A stretch of 64,000 nt of DNA from Deinococcus arboris (GCF_009755355.1 NZ_WQLB01000011.1:65169-129168); one strand, 5' to 3'; counted from the stretch's first letter, positions 1 to 8,903 are shown. Numbers and translations are program-made. The notes: a model not told the origin generated them from the letters alone.

Positions 1-1102
1 TGTCAACCTCAGCGTGCTGGTCACGTTTTCTTTTCTGCTGAGCCTGACCTACCGCGCCTGGCCGCCGCCGCCCGGCTGGCAGCTCAAGTCCCTGCGCCTG
101 AGCCTGACCGTGCTGACCACCACCGTGCTGTATCTGATGGCCACGCCCGAAGCGTCGGGCGCCCGCATTGAGCTGAGTCTGGTGCCTGTGGCCCTGATGA
201 CGCTGCGGTATGGGGGCTGGCTGGGGGTGCTGGTGGGTCTGCCGTCGTCCCTGCTGCCGCTGGCTGGTCCGGCTCACGACGCCCTGCCCAGCGTCCTGAA
301 CTTGCTGGCGGTGGTGGGGCTGACCCACGCCCTGCGCTGGACCCTGAATATGGAAGATGCCAAGGGGTCTTTGCAGCGCTACGGCTGGGCGGTGGGCCTG
401 ATCTTTCTGCCTATCGAGTGGCCCCGGCTGCTGCTGGGCGACGCCGAGACCCTGATGCGCGTGTATCTGCCCGCACTGGCCTTTCACCTGGTGGGGTTCT
501 GGCTGTGCGCCACCATGATTACCAGCCGTGTGGCCCTACTACAAAGCCGCGACCAGTTCCGGCTTCAGGCCCTGCAAGACGCGCTGTGCGGTCTGCCCAA
601 CCGCCGCCAGTTCGAGCTGGACCTCCCCCTGACCGAGCCCGGCGACGCCCTGCTCCTGATTGATCTGGACCATTTCAAGCGCGTGAACGATGAGTTCGGG
701 CATCCGGTCGGCGATGAGGTGCTGGCGGCCGTCGGGCGCGTGCTGGCCGACACCCTGCGGGGCCGTGACCGCGCCTACCGCTACGGCGGCGAGGAATTCG
801 CCGTGATTCTGCGGCGGGTGCCGGGTGACCAGCTGCCGCAGATTGCGGGGCGCCTGCGCGCGGCGGTGTCGGCCCTTCAGTTTGCGCCGCCGCTGGGGGG
901 CGTGACCGTCTCGGTTGGTGGGGCGTCCTTTGGGCCGTGGTCCAGCACGCGTACGCTGTGGCAGGCCGACGAGGCGCTCTATCACGTGAAACAGTCGGGG
1001 CGCAACGGCGTGCGGATTGCGGCCCCCACCGCAGGGCTGCCGCCCGCCGAGGAGCTGGAGGCCTGGCTGCGTCAGTCGTCAGGAGCAGTGAGTGGGGAAT
1101 AG
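1..1102 (+). CDS. Membrane-bound diguanylate cyclase (GGDEF), 5' end outside window
   Basis: Predicted to make c-di-GMP from two GTP at the inner face of the membrane. The N-terminal half has about five hydrophobic segments and resembles the 5TMR-LYT sensor module. The C-terminal GGDEF domain follows a short linker. Counting from the GTG at 14, the signature GGEEF is at residues 258-262, and an RxxD inhibitory site (RGRD) lies five residues before it, so catalysis and product inhibition both look intact. The reading frame is open back to base 2 and the first visible residues are already hydrophobic. The true start is therefore probably just left of the window and the GTG at 14 is unlikely to be it. 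The next gene on this strand is also a c-di-GMP protein. The signal sensed is unknown. Confidence 0.88.
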   Translation, partial: VNLSVLVTFSFLLSLTYRAWPPPPGWQLKSLRLSLTVLTTTVLYLMATPEASGARIELSLVPVALMTLRYGGWLGVLVGLPSSLLPLAGPAHDALPSVLNLLAVVGLTHALRWTLNMEDAKGSLQRYGWAVGLIFLPIEWPRLLLGDAETLMRVYLPALAFHLVGFWLCATMITSRVALLQSRDQFRLQALQDALCGLPNRRQFELDLPLTEPGDALLLIDLDHFKRVNDEFGHPVGDEVLAAVGRVLADTLRGRDRAYRYGGEEFAVILRRVPGDQLPQIAGRLRAAVSALQFAPPLGGVTVSVGGASFGPWSSTRTLWQADEALYHVKQSGRNGVRIAAPTAGLPPAEELEAWLRQSSGAVSGE

Positions 1103-1627
1103 ATAGTGGCGAGCGCCTGCCGGGCCGTCCTGTTTGAAAATGAGCTTCAGGGATTTGCTACCCTCTGAACGCTGTGGTTGAGGGCTTTGTTGGAACCGGC
1201 CGTCCTCTTTAACGCTGTCTCACACGCTTTTTAAGCGTTGCCACTGAGGTCCAGCGCGGCTGACCTCACGACATGCTCGGTAGACAGCCGCCACACAGGA
1301 GTCGGCGGTAGCCCCCTTTTTGCAACGCTCGTTAAGATTGTCCCTCATTTGGCGGGCCCTTTCTGGTCTCACCATAAGGGTGTTCCCGTCCCTGTTCGCC
1401 AGCCTCTTCTTTCGCGTTGTCTTCCAATGCTGACGCCGGTCCTGGTCTGATTCAGCTGCCCAGCTCTATCCGTCTTTCCCGCGCCTTCCGGCGCCGCTGA
1501 ACAGGATGGTGGCTTTCTTGTTCCGTTGCTTCCCGCCCAGGGCGACCGCCGTGGGTTCTGGCTTTTCAAACGCTCTGCGTTTCAGGCCCGTGAAGGGCGA
1601 GGCGCGCGCCGCTGGCGCCTCCCGGCT
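1103..1627. other. Long intergenic leader without a gene
   Basis: These 525 bases lie between two c-di-GMP genes and hold no convincing reading frame. They carry a weak hairpin just after the cyclase (arms TTCAG at 1146-1150 and CTGAA at 1165-1169) and a cluster of overlapping inverted repeats at 1211-1308, described separately. A frame running upstream of 1628 from a TTG at 1526 has no ribosome-binding site and a non-protein-like composition, so I treat 1526-1627 as untranslated. Confidence 0.5.
1211..1315 (+). promoter_or_regulatory. Candidate structured leader RNA with mutually exclusive hairpins
   Basis: ACGCTT at 1224-1229 can pair with AAGCGT at 1233-1238. Alternatively AACGCT at 1211-1216 can pair with AGCGTT at 1234-1239. 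GCGGCTG at 1256-1262 pairs with CAGCCGC at 1285-1291, but the overlapping CCGCC at 1288-1292 can instead pair with GGCGG at 1304-1308, which is followed closely by CCCCCTTTTT. This looks like an anti-terminator/terminator pair upstream of the EAL gene. I tried to fit it to GEMM c-di-GMP and cobalamin riboswitches and it does not match, so class and ligand are unknown. Confidence 0.3.
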
Positions 1628-3907
1628 ATGAGGTCACCTGGCCGCTCGGCTGCCCGGTCACTCCGGGTTCAGGTGCTGGGGCTGCTGGCGCTGCTGTTCG
1701 TGCCCGCTGCCCTGGCTTCACTGGTTCTGGTGCCCAATGTCGTCAGCGCCCGCTTTGCAGCCATTGAGCAGGAGCAATTGCGGCAGGCCACCCAGATTGC
1801 CAGCGCCAACTTGCAGGCTGAGGGGCGCCGGGTGGGGCTGTTTGTGCTGAATTTCAGCCTCTGGAGCGAAACCTTTGACTTCGCCGCTGGGCGGAATCCA
1901 GAGTACCTCGCCGCCAATCTGGTGCCGGGGACTTTCAAGGGTGGCCGGGTGGATTACTGGGGCATTCAGGACGCGGCGGGCCGTTTGCGCTCGGCCGCGA
2001 CATTTGAAAGGGAGCGGGTGGTGCCGGCCACCGCGCTGGTCACGGCGCTGTTTGGGCAGTTGCCCCGGCCGCTGCCCGCCGAGGGCGCCGAGGGGGTGGC
2101 GCAGCTGGGGGGCCGGGCCTACGTGGTCGCCGCCCGGCCCATCACACGGGACGATGGAAGCGGCAACGGCGGCGCGATGCTGCTGGCCCGCGAACTGACG
2201 CCCGCCGTCCTGAGCGGCCTGATGTACGGCGAAACGGCCTTTCGGGTGCGGCTGACTGCCCAGCCGCCGGCCTCTCCTCAGTTGCGGCTGGAGGCGGCCG
2301 AGGGGGTGGCCCTCAGCGCCCTGCCAGCCCCCAAGGGCCCAGCCCAGCTGGCCTTGCAGGTGGCGGTGTCCCGCGCCGTGTCGCAGGCGGGACAGGCCAC
2401 CATCGCGTACTTGCGCCTGGTGACGATTCTCACGGCGCTGCTGCTGGCGGCTGGCCTCCTGCTGTTTCTGAACCGGCGGGTGCTGGGCGTGCTGGAAGGC
2501 TATGGGCGCGACACCCAACGAATTGCAGGCGACCCCACGCACCGCCTGGCCAGCCATGACCGCACCGAGTTGGGGCTCCTGGCCGGGACCATCAACGAGC
2601 TGCTGGACCACCTGCAGACCCGTGAGGCGCAGCTGCGGGCCCGCGCCCACCACGACGACCTGACGGGCGCCCTAACCCCAGCCGGGCTGCTGGAAGAGCT
2701 GGGCGAGGTGCCCCACGCCCGCTGCATCCTGCTGGTCGAGGTCATGCGGCTGCAAGAACTCAGCGGCCTGTACGGCGACAGCTTTGTGGACACACTGCTG
2801 GCCGCCCTGGCCGACCGGATGCGGGCGGCCGGGCCGCAGTACCTGGTGGCGCGGCTGTCCACCACCACCCTGGCGCTGGTCTCGCGCGGGCCAAGCGACT
2901 TCAAGCCGGCGGCCCTGCTGGCCCGCCTGGCCCAGCCGTTTCCTGTACAGGACGGCGAGGTCTCGGTCAACTTCACGGCAGGCTATGCCGAGGCCCCGGA
3001 CGCCCTGCCCGCGCCGGCCCTGCTGCGTCACGCGAACATTGCCCTTCAGCACGCGCTGGACGTGCACGAGCCACTGGGCCTGTTCACCGATGAACTGCTG
3101 CGGCGCAGCCAGGAAGCCCACCAGCTGGAAATGCAGCTGGCCGGTGCAGCGGCGCGCGGCGAGCTGTCGGTGGTGTACCAACCTGTGGCCGAAGTCGCCA
3201 CGGGGCGCTGGAGTGCCATGGAGGCGCTGCTGCGCTGGACGCACCCCACGCTGGGGCCGGTGTCGCCCGCCACGTTTATTCCGCTGGCCGAACGCAGTGG
3301 CCAGATTTACGCGCTGGGCGACTGGGCGCTGCGCGCCGCTGTGCAGGAGGTGCAGGCGGTCCGTGCCCAGTGGCCCCAGGTGCGTGTCAATGTGAATGTC
3401 AGTCCGGTGCAGCTCCTGATGCCGGATTTTGCTGCCCACGTCCTCAGTACGCTGGACGACTTGAAGGCCCCCCCCGACATCCTGACTGTAGAGGTCACCG
3501 AGTCCACGGTCATGCAGAACCTCGACCTAGCCTGTGTTCACCTCGCCCGCCTGCGCAGCGCGGGCATTCGGGTGGCGCTGGACGATTTTGGCAGTGGGCA
3601 TTCCAGCCTGTCGCTGCTCAGCGAACTTCCTCTGGATACCGTCAAACTGGACCGCTCTTTCCTGAGGGCCACCGCCGAGAACGCGGGGCGGCAAGCGCTG
3701 CTGCGCAGCACGGTGGGTCTGGCGCGCGACCTGGGGCTTCAGGTGGTGGCCGAGGGGGTCGAAGACCAGGCCATGCTCGACTGGCTGGGCAGCCTCTCGT
3801 GCGACTACGTTCAGGGCTACTACATCGCCCGGCCCCAGCCGCTGGCGACCCTGTTGCCGCAGCGGCCAGGGGCAGTGCGTGAGCACACTACCCACACCGC
3901 GCCATAG
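1628..3907 (+). CDS. CHASE4-like sensor, HAMP, degenerate GGDEF and EAL phosphodiesterase
   Basis: Likely hydrolyses c-di-GMP in response to an extracytoplasmic signal. A transmembrane helix (about residues 15-35) leads into an external domain resembling CHASE4, with a conserved WSETFDF-type stretch. A second helix (about 255-280), a HAMP-like linker and a GGDEF-related domain follow. That domain has lost its signature (a GPSDF-like stretch stands in its place), so it should not make c-di-GMP. The EAL domain keeps its hallmarks: EAL at residues 532-534 and a DDFGSGHSS loop, then KLDRSF. The start is the ATG at 1628, giving 759 aa. A start 34 codons earlier is a TTG without ribosome-binding site. 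The degenerate GGDEF may be a regulatory GTP-binding domain. It lies in the same direction as the preceding cyclase. Confidence 0.85.
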   Translation: MRSPGRSAARSLRVQVLGLLALLFVPAALASLVLVPNVVSARFAAIEQEQLRQATQIASANLQAEGRRVGLFVLNFSLWSETFDFAAGRNPEYLAANLVPGTFKGGRVDYWGIQDAAGRLRSAATFERERVVPATALVTALFGQLPRPLPAEGAEGVAQLGGRAYVVAARPITRDDGSGNGGAMLLARELTPAVLSGLMYGETAFRVRLTAQPPASPQLRLEAAEGVALSALPAPKGPAQLALQVAVSRAVSQAGQATIAYLRLVTILTALLLAAGLLLFLNRRVLGVLEGYGRDTQRIAGDPTHRLASHDRTELGLLAGTINELLDHLQTREAQLRARAHHDDLTGALTPAGLLEELGEVPHARCILLVEVMRLQELSGLYGDSFVDTLLAALADRMRAAGPQYLVARLSTTTLALVSRGPSDFKPAALLARLAQPFPVQDGEVSVNFTAGYAEAPDALPAPALLRHANIALQHALDVHEPLGLFTDELLRRSQEAHQLEMQLAGAAARGELSVVYQPVAEVATGRWSAMEALLRWTHPTLGPVSPATFIPLAERSGQIYALGDWALRAAVQEVQAVRAQWPQVRVNVNVSPVQLLMPDFAAHVLSTLDDLKAPPDILTVEVTESTVMQNLDLACVHLARLRSAGIRVALDDFGSGHSSLSLLSELPLDTVKLDRSFLRATAENAGRQALLRSTVGLARDLGLQVVAEGVEDQAMLDWLGSLSCDYVQGYYIARPQPLATLLPQRPGAVREHTTHTAP

Positions 3908-3954
3908 ACAGGCGTCAGCCAGGGGCTTGAAAGAAAGCTGTGCGAAAGAGGGGG

Positions 3955-3960
3955 TAAGCT
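3955..3960 (+). promoter_or_regulatory. Candidate -10 box of a leaderless promoter
   Basis: TAAGCT fits TANNNT and ends 7 nt before the ATG at 3968, the spacing typical of leaderless genes in Deinococcus. No -35 box is seen at a normal distance (a TTGAAA lies 22 nt upstream). The G-rich run between could also act as a weak Shine-Dalgarno site. Confidence 0.35.
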
Positions 3961-3967
3961 GGGGGGC

Positions 3968-4591
3968 ATGACACAGGTGGTGCCGGCTCAAGCGTCCTCC
4001 GCTCATTACGGTGCGTCGGGCCTGGCCGATATCTGCCCGGTGCTGCTCCACAACGACGAGCAGCTGTACCGTCTGGGCCAGTCGCTGGCCGTCCTGTTCG
4101 CCCATCAGGGGTCGTCGCAGCGTGTGCGTATCCTGATTCTCAAAGATGACCCGACCAACCCGCTGGCGCTGCAAGGCGACCGCCTGATGCGCCCCGGCGC
4201 CACGCTGGGCCTGAAAGCCGAACTGCGTCACCAGCAGCACCTTCAGGCGCGCTGCTCGGCCGCCCTGGGTGCGGACCCCACCCCGGTGGACCTGCTGACC
4301 CGCGACAATCAGGTGTTCGAGCTGGTGAACGGCGAGGAGCAGTCACGGGTGTCCAGCGCCGCGCTGGCCCTGGCAGCCGCTATTGACAGCGCCAGCCGCG
4401 CGCCCGCCGCTAAGCCGGTGTCTGGCCTGGGCCGCCTGTTCCGCAAGCCCCAGGATGACGCGCCCCTGAGCAGTGACAAGGGCGCCGTACAGCGCACCCT
4501 GGAGGAACTGCGGGAGGCGGTGAAGGGACTGCGCGTGACTCCCTTTGCGACCCTGACCCTGGAGTGGGACGACGTTCCCGATCTGAGCTAA
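3968..4591 (+). CDS. Conserved-looking protein of unknown function (207 aa)
   Basis: I do not recognise a family. The protein is soluble: no signal peptide or membrane helix is visible. The N-terminal 120 residues look like a compact alpha/beta domain, with RVRILILKDD suggesting a buried beta strand. A lower-complexity stretch rich in Ala, Ser and Pro (about 130-160) follows, then a charged helix TLEELREAVKGL and a final strand. Codon use matches the neighbours, it is translated from a clear ATG, and it ends just before a strong terminator, so it is very probably a real gene. It may be restricted to the lineage. Nothing in the neighbourhood assigns a role, although it follows two c-di-GMP genes. 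Confidence 0.7.
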   Translation: MTQVVPAQASSAHYGASGLADICPVLLHNDEQLYRLGQSLAVLFAHQGSSQRVRILILKDDPTNPLALQGDRLMRPGATLGLKAELRHQQHLQARCSAALGADPTPVDLLTRDNQVFELVNGEEQSRVSSAALALAAAIDSASRAPAAKPVSGLGRLFRKPQDDAPLSSDKGAVQRTLEELREAVKGLRVTPFATLTLEWDDVPDLS

Positions 4592-4600
4592 AGGTAAAAG

Positions 4601-4639
4601 AGAGGCGCGCGCTGAATTGAATGTTCAGCGCGCGCCTCT
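4601..4639. terminator. Bidirectional rho-independent terminator
   Basis: A perfect 16-bp stem (4601-4616 with 4624-4639, core GGCGCGCGCTGAA) closes a 7-nt loop between two convergent genes. On the minus strand it is followed by CTTTTA, and on the plus strand by TCT. It probably ends both the 207-aa gene and the permease operon. Confidence 0.85.
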
Positions 4640-4654
4640 TCTGATGATCAGCGG

Positions 4655-5779
4655 CTAGCGGCTCTGGGTATCAGCGGCGTCGCGCAGGGCGTCGCCCAAG
4701 AAGTTGAACGCCAGCACCGACACCACAATCAGCACGCCTGGCAGCAGCAGCCACGGGTACAGGCTGAGGGTCTCGAAGTTCTGGGCGTCCTTGAGCAGCA
4801 GGCCCCAGCTGGTCATGGGTTCCTTGATGCCCAGGCCCAGAAAGCTCAGGGCACTTTCGCCCAGGATGTAGCCGGGCAGGGCCAGCGTGGCCGTGACAAT
4901 CAGGAAAGAGGACAGGTTGGGCATGATGTGGCGCAGAATCACGCGCAGGTCGCTGGAGCCCAGTGCGCGGGCCGCCTGCACATAGTCCACCCCGCGCGCC
5001 CCGAGCACCTGCCCGCGCACCACGCGCGCCAGTCCCGCCCAGCCAATCAGGGCCAGTACCGCCACGATGCCCAGGTAGACCCAGGTGGAGGGCCACCGGG
5101 CCGGAATGATGGTGGACAGCGCCAGCAGAATCGGTAAGCGGGGAAACGACAGCAGCACCTCCACCAGCCGCTGAATCAGGCCGTCCACCCAGCCGCCGTA
5201 ATAGCCGCTGACGCCGCCCAGGACGATGCCGATAGCAAACGAGATCAGAATGCCGATGAGGCCCACCGTCAGCGACACCTGTGACCCCACCAGCATCCGT
5301 GAGAACAGGTCGCGGCCAAACTTGTCGCTGCCCAGCGGAAAGTAGGTGCCGTCCTTGACGCCGAACAGGTGCCACTGGCTGCGAAAGACGCCCAGGAATG
5401 AATACCCGAACTCGGCCGGGTCGTCGCCGCGCACGAAGAACAGAATGGGTAGAGGCCGGGTGCGGTCCTCGCTGAAGGTGCTGGCAAAGGTCACGGGGTC
5501 GCGGGTTTTCCTGAAGCCGTAGACGAAGGGGCGTGTCAGCTGGCCTTCGTGCACGAGATGCACCGCCTGGGGCCGCTGATAGGGCGCCTCCTCGTGCTGC
5601 GCCGTGATGGAATACGGCGCCAGAAACCCCGCCAGCAGCGCCACCAGATACAGCGCGCCCAGTACCCAGGCGCTCAGGACACCGGCGCGGCTGCGGCGAA
5701 AGCGGCGCAGGGCCAGCGCCAGTGGGGTTTGACGGCGTGCCGGGGCCGGCGACGCCGTGGGGGAGGGCAGGGCGGTCAT
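4655..5779 (-). CDS. Peptide-type ABC transporter permease (DppC/OppC family)
   Basis: Inner-membrane permease for import of peptides or muropeptides. A first transmembrane helix (about residues 33-55) is followed by an extracytoplasmic stretch of about 100 residues, then LGSDKFGRDLFSRM and five more helices, with the EAA loop around ARALGSSDLRVILRHIMPN that docks the ATPase. The start is the ATG at 5779 because GGAGGG lies 7 nt upstream. A Met seven codons earlier has no such site. It is the last gene of a minus-strand operon (binding protein, permease, permease). No gene for an ATP-binding subunit is adjacent, so the ATPase must be encoded elsewhere. The long external loop recalls OppC/YejE-like permeases. 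Confidence 0.9.
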   Translation of the reverse strand: MTALPSPTASPAPARRQTPLALALRRFRRSRAGVLSAWVLGALYLVALLAGFLAPYSITAQHEEAPYQRPQAVHLVHEGQLTRPFVYGFRKTRDPVTFASTFSEDRTRPLPILFFVRGDDPAEFGYSFLGVFRSQWHLFGVKDGTYFPLGSDKFGRDLFSRMLVGSQVSLTVGLIGILISFAIGIVLGGVSGYYGGWVDGLIQRLVEVLLSFPRLPILLALSTIIPARWPSTWVYLGIVAVLALIGWAGLARVVRGQVLGARGVDYVQAARALGSSDLRVILRHIMPNLSSFLIVTATLALPGYILGESALSFLGLGIKEPMTSWGLLLKDAQNFETLSLYPWLLLPGVLIVVSVLAFNFLGDALRDAADTQSR

Positions 5780-5933
5780 ACGGATGCCCTCCATTTCCAC
5801 GCTATCCGGGAAAGAACCGGAGGGTCCTCCAATACCCGAAATCTACCCTCTTTTCCTCTCTGCTGTGCAGTGCTTCGCGGCCTTCCAGTCGAATGAAATT
5901 CCATTTGGAATTCGACGGTCATCGCAACCCTCA

Positions 5934-6905
5934 TCACTCGAACCTCACGCGGGGGTCGGCCCAGGCCAGCGCCAGGTCGGAGAGCAGGTTCCCCAGCAGC
6001 AGCAGCAGCGCGCTGAACATCAGCAGGGTCATGGCCACGAACTGGTCCTTGTTCAGCAGGCTGTCGTACAGAAAGGGGCCGATGGTGGGCAGGTTCAGCA
6101 CGATGCTGGCGATGATGGTGCCCGAAATCAGGCTGGGCAGGCTCAGGCCCGCCAGGCTAATCAGTGGGTTGACCGCGTTGCGCACCGCGTGGCCCCATAG
6201 CACCCGCCGGCCGGCCAGCCCCTTGGCCTGTGCCGTGCGGACATAATCCTGGTGCAGCACGTCCAGCAGCGAGGCCCGCATCTGGCGCATCAGGCCCGCC
6301 ACACCCTCCAGCCCAATGGCAATCATTGGAATCCACAGGTGCGACAGCAGGTCCAGCACCCGCGCGCCGCTCCAGGGCGCATCAATGTAATCCGGGCTGA
6401 AGAGGCCGCCCACGTTGGTCCCGCCCGTCCTCAGGACCAGGGCAATCAGCAGCAGCGCCACCAGAAAATCCGGTGTGGCCAGGCTGATGTACCCTAGGAA
6501 ATTCAGCAGTGTGGAGCGCCGGCGGTGGCGGTGAATGGCCGTGTAGATGCCCAGCGGCACCGCGACCACCCATGACACCACCAGCGTCAGGACCGCCAGA
6601 AACACCGTCCAGCCCAGCCGCTCCCAGATGAGGCTGCCCACTGGCCGGCCGTTGGCAAACGAGTACCCGAAATCGCCCTCGGTGACGATGCCGCGCACCC
6701 AGTTCAGGTACTGCGCCCACAGCGGCTGATCCAGGCCCAGCTGCCGGGTCATGGCCTGCAAGGATTCGGGGGTGACGCGCGGGTCTTCCTTGAACTGATC
6801 CAGAAAGCTGCCCGGCTGCAACTGAATCACCACAAAACACACGGCGCTGATGAGCAGTAGCGTGGGAACCATGCCGAGCAGGCGGCGCAGAGCGTAGGTC
6901 AGCAT
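5934..6905 (-). CDS. Peptide-type ABC transporter permease (DppB/OppB family)
   Basis: Partner permease of the downstream DppC-like protein. The 323 residues show the usual DppB layout: an N-terminal helix (MLTYALRRLLGMVPTLLLIS), a periplasmic loop with the DFGYSF stretch, and five further helices. An EAA-type loop (DYVRTAQAKGLAGRRVLWGHAVRNA) contacts the ATPase. The length is normal. No good Shine-Dalgarno precedes the ATG; the upstream 50 bases are pyrimidine-rich on this strand. A 154-bp gap separates it from the next permease and 132 bp from the binding-protein gene upstream. Substrate is inferred from context, see the muropeptide locus. Confidence 0.92.
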   Translation of the reverse strand: MLTYALRRLLGMVPTLLLISAVCFVVIQLQPGSFLDQFKEDPRVTPESLQAMTRQLGLDQPLWAQYLNWVRGIVTEGDFGYSFANGRPVGSLIWERLGWTVFLAVLTLVVSWVVAVPLGIYTAIHRHRRRSTLLNFLGYISLATPDFLVALLLIALVLRTGGTNVGGLFSPDYIDAPWSGARVLDLLSHLWIPMIAIGLEGVAGLMRQMRASLLDVLHQDYVRTAQAKGLAGRRVLWGHAVRNAVNPLISLAGLSLPSLISGTIIASIVLNLPTIGPFLYDSLLNKDQFVAMTLLMFSALLLLLGNLLSDLALAWADPRVRFE

Positions 6906-7037
6906 AGCGGGGGAAGTGGGGAGGAGGGAGTGGGGAGTGGGAAAAGCACAGAGGTCAAAGCGGGGCTCCTTTCAGTGGCGGGGAAAACAGGTGGGAAGCA
7001 GAGCACCTTCCTCTACTTCCCACGCACCATCCCCTCC

Positions 7038-8792
7038 TTACTTCTGGTAAATCAGGGGCACGGGGTTGTAGCCTGGAATGACCCCGAGGTTGTACATGTA
7101 GTTGCCGTATTTGTTGCTGACGGCCCCGATGTTCTCGGGCTTGGCAATCGGGGTGACCGGCAGATTCTGGGCAAACAGGAGCTGCCAGCGCGTGTACAGG
7201 GCCTTGCGGGCGCTGGCGCTGGGTTCCACGGCGGCCTTGTTGAAGATCTCGTAGATTTCCTTTTCCCAGGCAGCCATTTTGGCCGTGTTGGCGGGATCGC
7301 CGTCCTTGGCCGGCTGCGGCGCGCGGTGCCAGTAGTACAGGCTGCCGCCGGGTTGCCAGATGGGGCGGCGCAGTTCGGGGTCGGGCTGGTCGCCAAAGGC
7401 GTGCAGAATCATTTCCCAGTCGCCGCTCTGGCCGGTGGCGAGCAGGCGGCTGGAGAGAATGCCTTTCAGGTTCACCTTGACGCCTACTTTGGCAAAGTCG
7501 CTTTGCAAGATGGTGGCGATTGGGGGATACACGGCGCTGTCGGTGCCGTAGGTCAGGTCCAGTTCCAGCGGCTGCCCGTTTGGCAGCAGGCGGACACCCG
7601 CCGCATTCTTTTTGCTCAGGCCCATCGCGTCCAGGGCCGAACCCACGGCCGCCAGGTCAAAGTCGCCCAGCTGGCGGGTGGTGTTCGTGTAAAACGCCTT
7701 GTTGGCGGGGGCCACGCCGTGCCCAGGCAGGCTGGCCAGGCCGTTGTACACGGCGTCAATGATGCGCTCCCGGTTCACGGCCCCCTGCATGGCGCGGCGG
7801 AACTGTACGTCGCTCAGGACCCTGGCCAGCGCCGCGTTCTTGGCGTCAAAGTTGTAGGCCACGAAGGGCGGGCTGCCAAACAGCGCCGTGGAGCGCATGA
7901 CCTTGAACGGCGCGCCCACTACTTCCTTCTGCTTCAGGTCAGGAAACTGCGCCCCGCTGATGTTCAGCTGGTCCAGATTGCCGGCCAGAAACTGCGCCAC
8001 CTGCGCCTGTGGGTCGCGGATAATCAGGAAATCCAGGCTGCTGAGGTAAGGCAGCTTGGTCCCGGCGGCGTCCACCTTCCAGTAGTTCGGGTTGCGGGTC
8101 AGGGTGACCTTCTGGCCGGCGGTGTAGGTTGCCAGCTTGAAAGGGCCTGTGCCCACCACTTCGCTTTCGGCCACGTTGGTGGGCCACGCCCCGTTGATGT
8201 CGGCGGGCTTGGCATCGTTCTCCTGACCGTATTTCGCCAGCTTGTGCTGCGGCATGATGAAGTAGCGCTGCTGCAGCAAGAAAGCAGGCGCGGGCTGCGG
8301 CAGGGTAAAGCGCACCGTCATGGCGTCCACCTTGCTGATGGTGACGTTCTGGCCTCCCAGTTTGAAGTTGCCAGGGTCGCCCGCGCGGGCTTCGGGGTTC
8401 ATGATCATGTTCTTGTAGGTAAACACCACGTCGTCGGCGTTGAAGGCCTGGCCGTCGCTCCATTTCACGCCGCTGCGCAGCTTAAAAGTGTAGACCTTGC
8501 CGTCCGGGCTGATCGTCCAGCTTTCCGCCAGGGCCGGCTCGATTTTGTAAGTCGCCAGGTTAAATTCCACCAGGCCGTCGAACAGTTGCTGGGAAATCAG
8601 GCCCAGGTTGTTGTCAATGACGCCGTAGTAAAAGAGGCTCTGGGGGCTGTCCCCCAGCGGCAGGGTGTAACTGCCGCCCGCCTTGCCGTTCACGACGCCC
8701 AGCGCGCCGTAGCCACTGACCTTCTTGGGAGCGGCCAAGGCTGCGCCGAGCAGAGCGAGAGAAACCAGGGCCAGCGTGCGAGGGACAAACAT
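7038..8792 (-). CDS. Extracytoplasmic substrate-binding protein of a peptide-type ABC transporter (SBP_bac_5)
   Basis: Binds the ligand outside the membrane and hands it to the two permeases encoded downstream. A clear Sec signal (VPRTLALVSLALLGAALA, then APKK) has no lipobox cysteine, so the mature protein may be released into the periplasm-like space or held by other means. The body has the family's typical order: FDGLVEFN, then LAESWTISPDGKVYTFKLRS, then DVVFTYKN, and a C-terminal TRWQLLFAQNLPVTPIA. The start is the ATG at 8792, with GGAGG 6 nt upstream; 584 aa is typical. It is the first gene of the operon and is transcribed away from gntR. The neighbouring anmK and murQ suggest muropeptides or cell-wall peptides as ligand, which is inference. 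Confidence 0.9.
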   Translation of the reverse strand: MFVPRTLALVSLALLGAALAAPKKVSGYGALGVVNGKAGGSYTLPLGDSPQSLFYYGVIDNNLGLISQQLFDGLVEFNLATYKIEPALAESWTISPDGKVYTFKLRSGVKWSDGQAFNADDVVFTYKNMIMNPEARAGDPGNFKLGGQNVTISKVDAMTVRFTLPQPAPAFLLQQRYFIMPQHKLAKYGQENDAKPADINGAWPTNVAESEVVGTGPFKLATYTAGQKVTLTRNPNYWKVDAAGTKLPYLSSLDFLIIRDPQAQVAQFLAGNLDQLNISGAQFPDLKQKEVVGAPFKVMRSTALFGSPPFVAYNFDAKNAALARVLSDVQFRRAMQGAVNRERIIDAVYNGLASLPGHGVAPANKAFYTNTTRQLGDFDLAAVGSALDAMGLSKKNAAGVRLLPNGQPLELDLTYGTDSAVYPPIATILQSDFAKVGVKVNLKGILSSRLLATGQSGDWEMILHAFGDQPDPELRRPIWQPGGSLYYWHRAPQPAKDGDPANTAKMAAWEKEIYEIFNKAAVEPSASARKALYTRWQLLFAQNLPVTPIAKPENIGAVSNKYGNYMYNLGVIPGYNPVPLIYQK

Positions 8793-8864
8793 GGGAAACC
8801 TCCGGGGGCGGCGGGGATGAAGCGGCAAACAGCTTGAGACACACCAGCCTAATACCACCCCAGG

Positions 8865-8903
8865 ACCACTTGCAACCTCTGGCCAAAGTGGACTGGAAGT
8901 GGT
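8865..8903. promoter_or_regulatory. Putative GntR operator in the divergent promoter region
   Basis: ACCACTT at 8865-8871 is the inverted copy of AAGTGGT at 8897-8903, with a further AAGTGG at 8886-8891. Dyad centres are about 32 bp, or three helical turns, apart. The last half-site abuts the -10 box of gntR, and the cluster lies upstream of the divergent binding-protein gene. Half-sites of the AGTGGT type are usual for HutC/DasR-like GntR proteins, so shared repression of both transcription units is likely. Confidence 0.55.

Noticed and set aside
1211..1315. Possible GEMM c-di-GMP or cobalamin riboswitch
   Set aside because: GCCACTG and paired stems are present, but neither the conserved GEMM core nor the cobalamin core could be placed. 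I keep it only as an unclassified structured leader.
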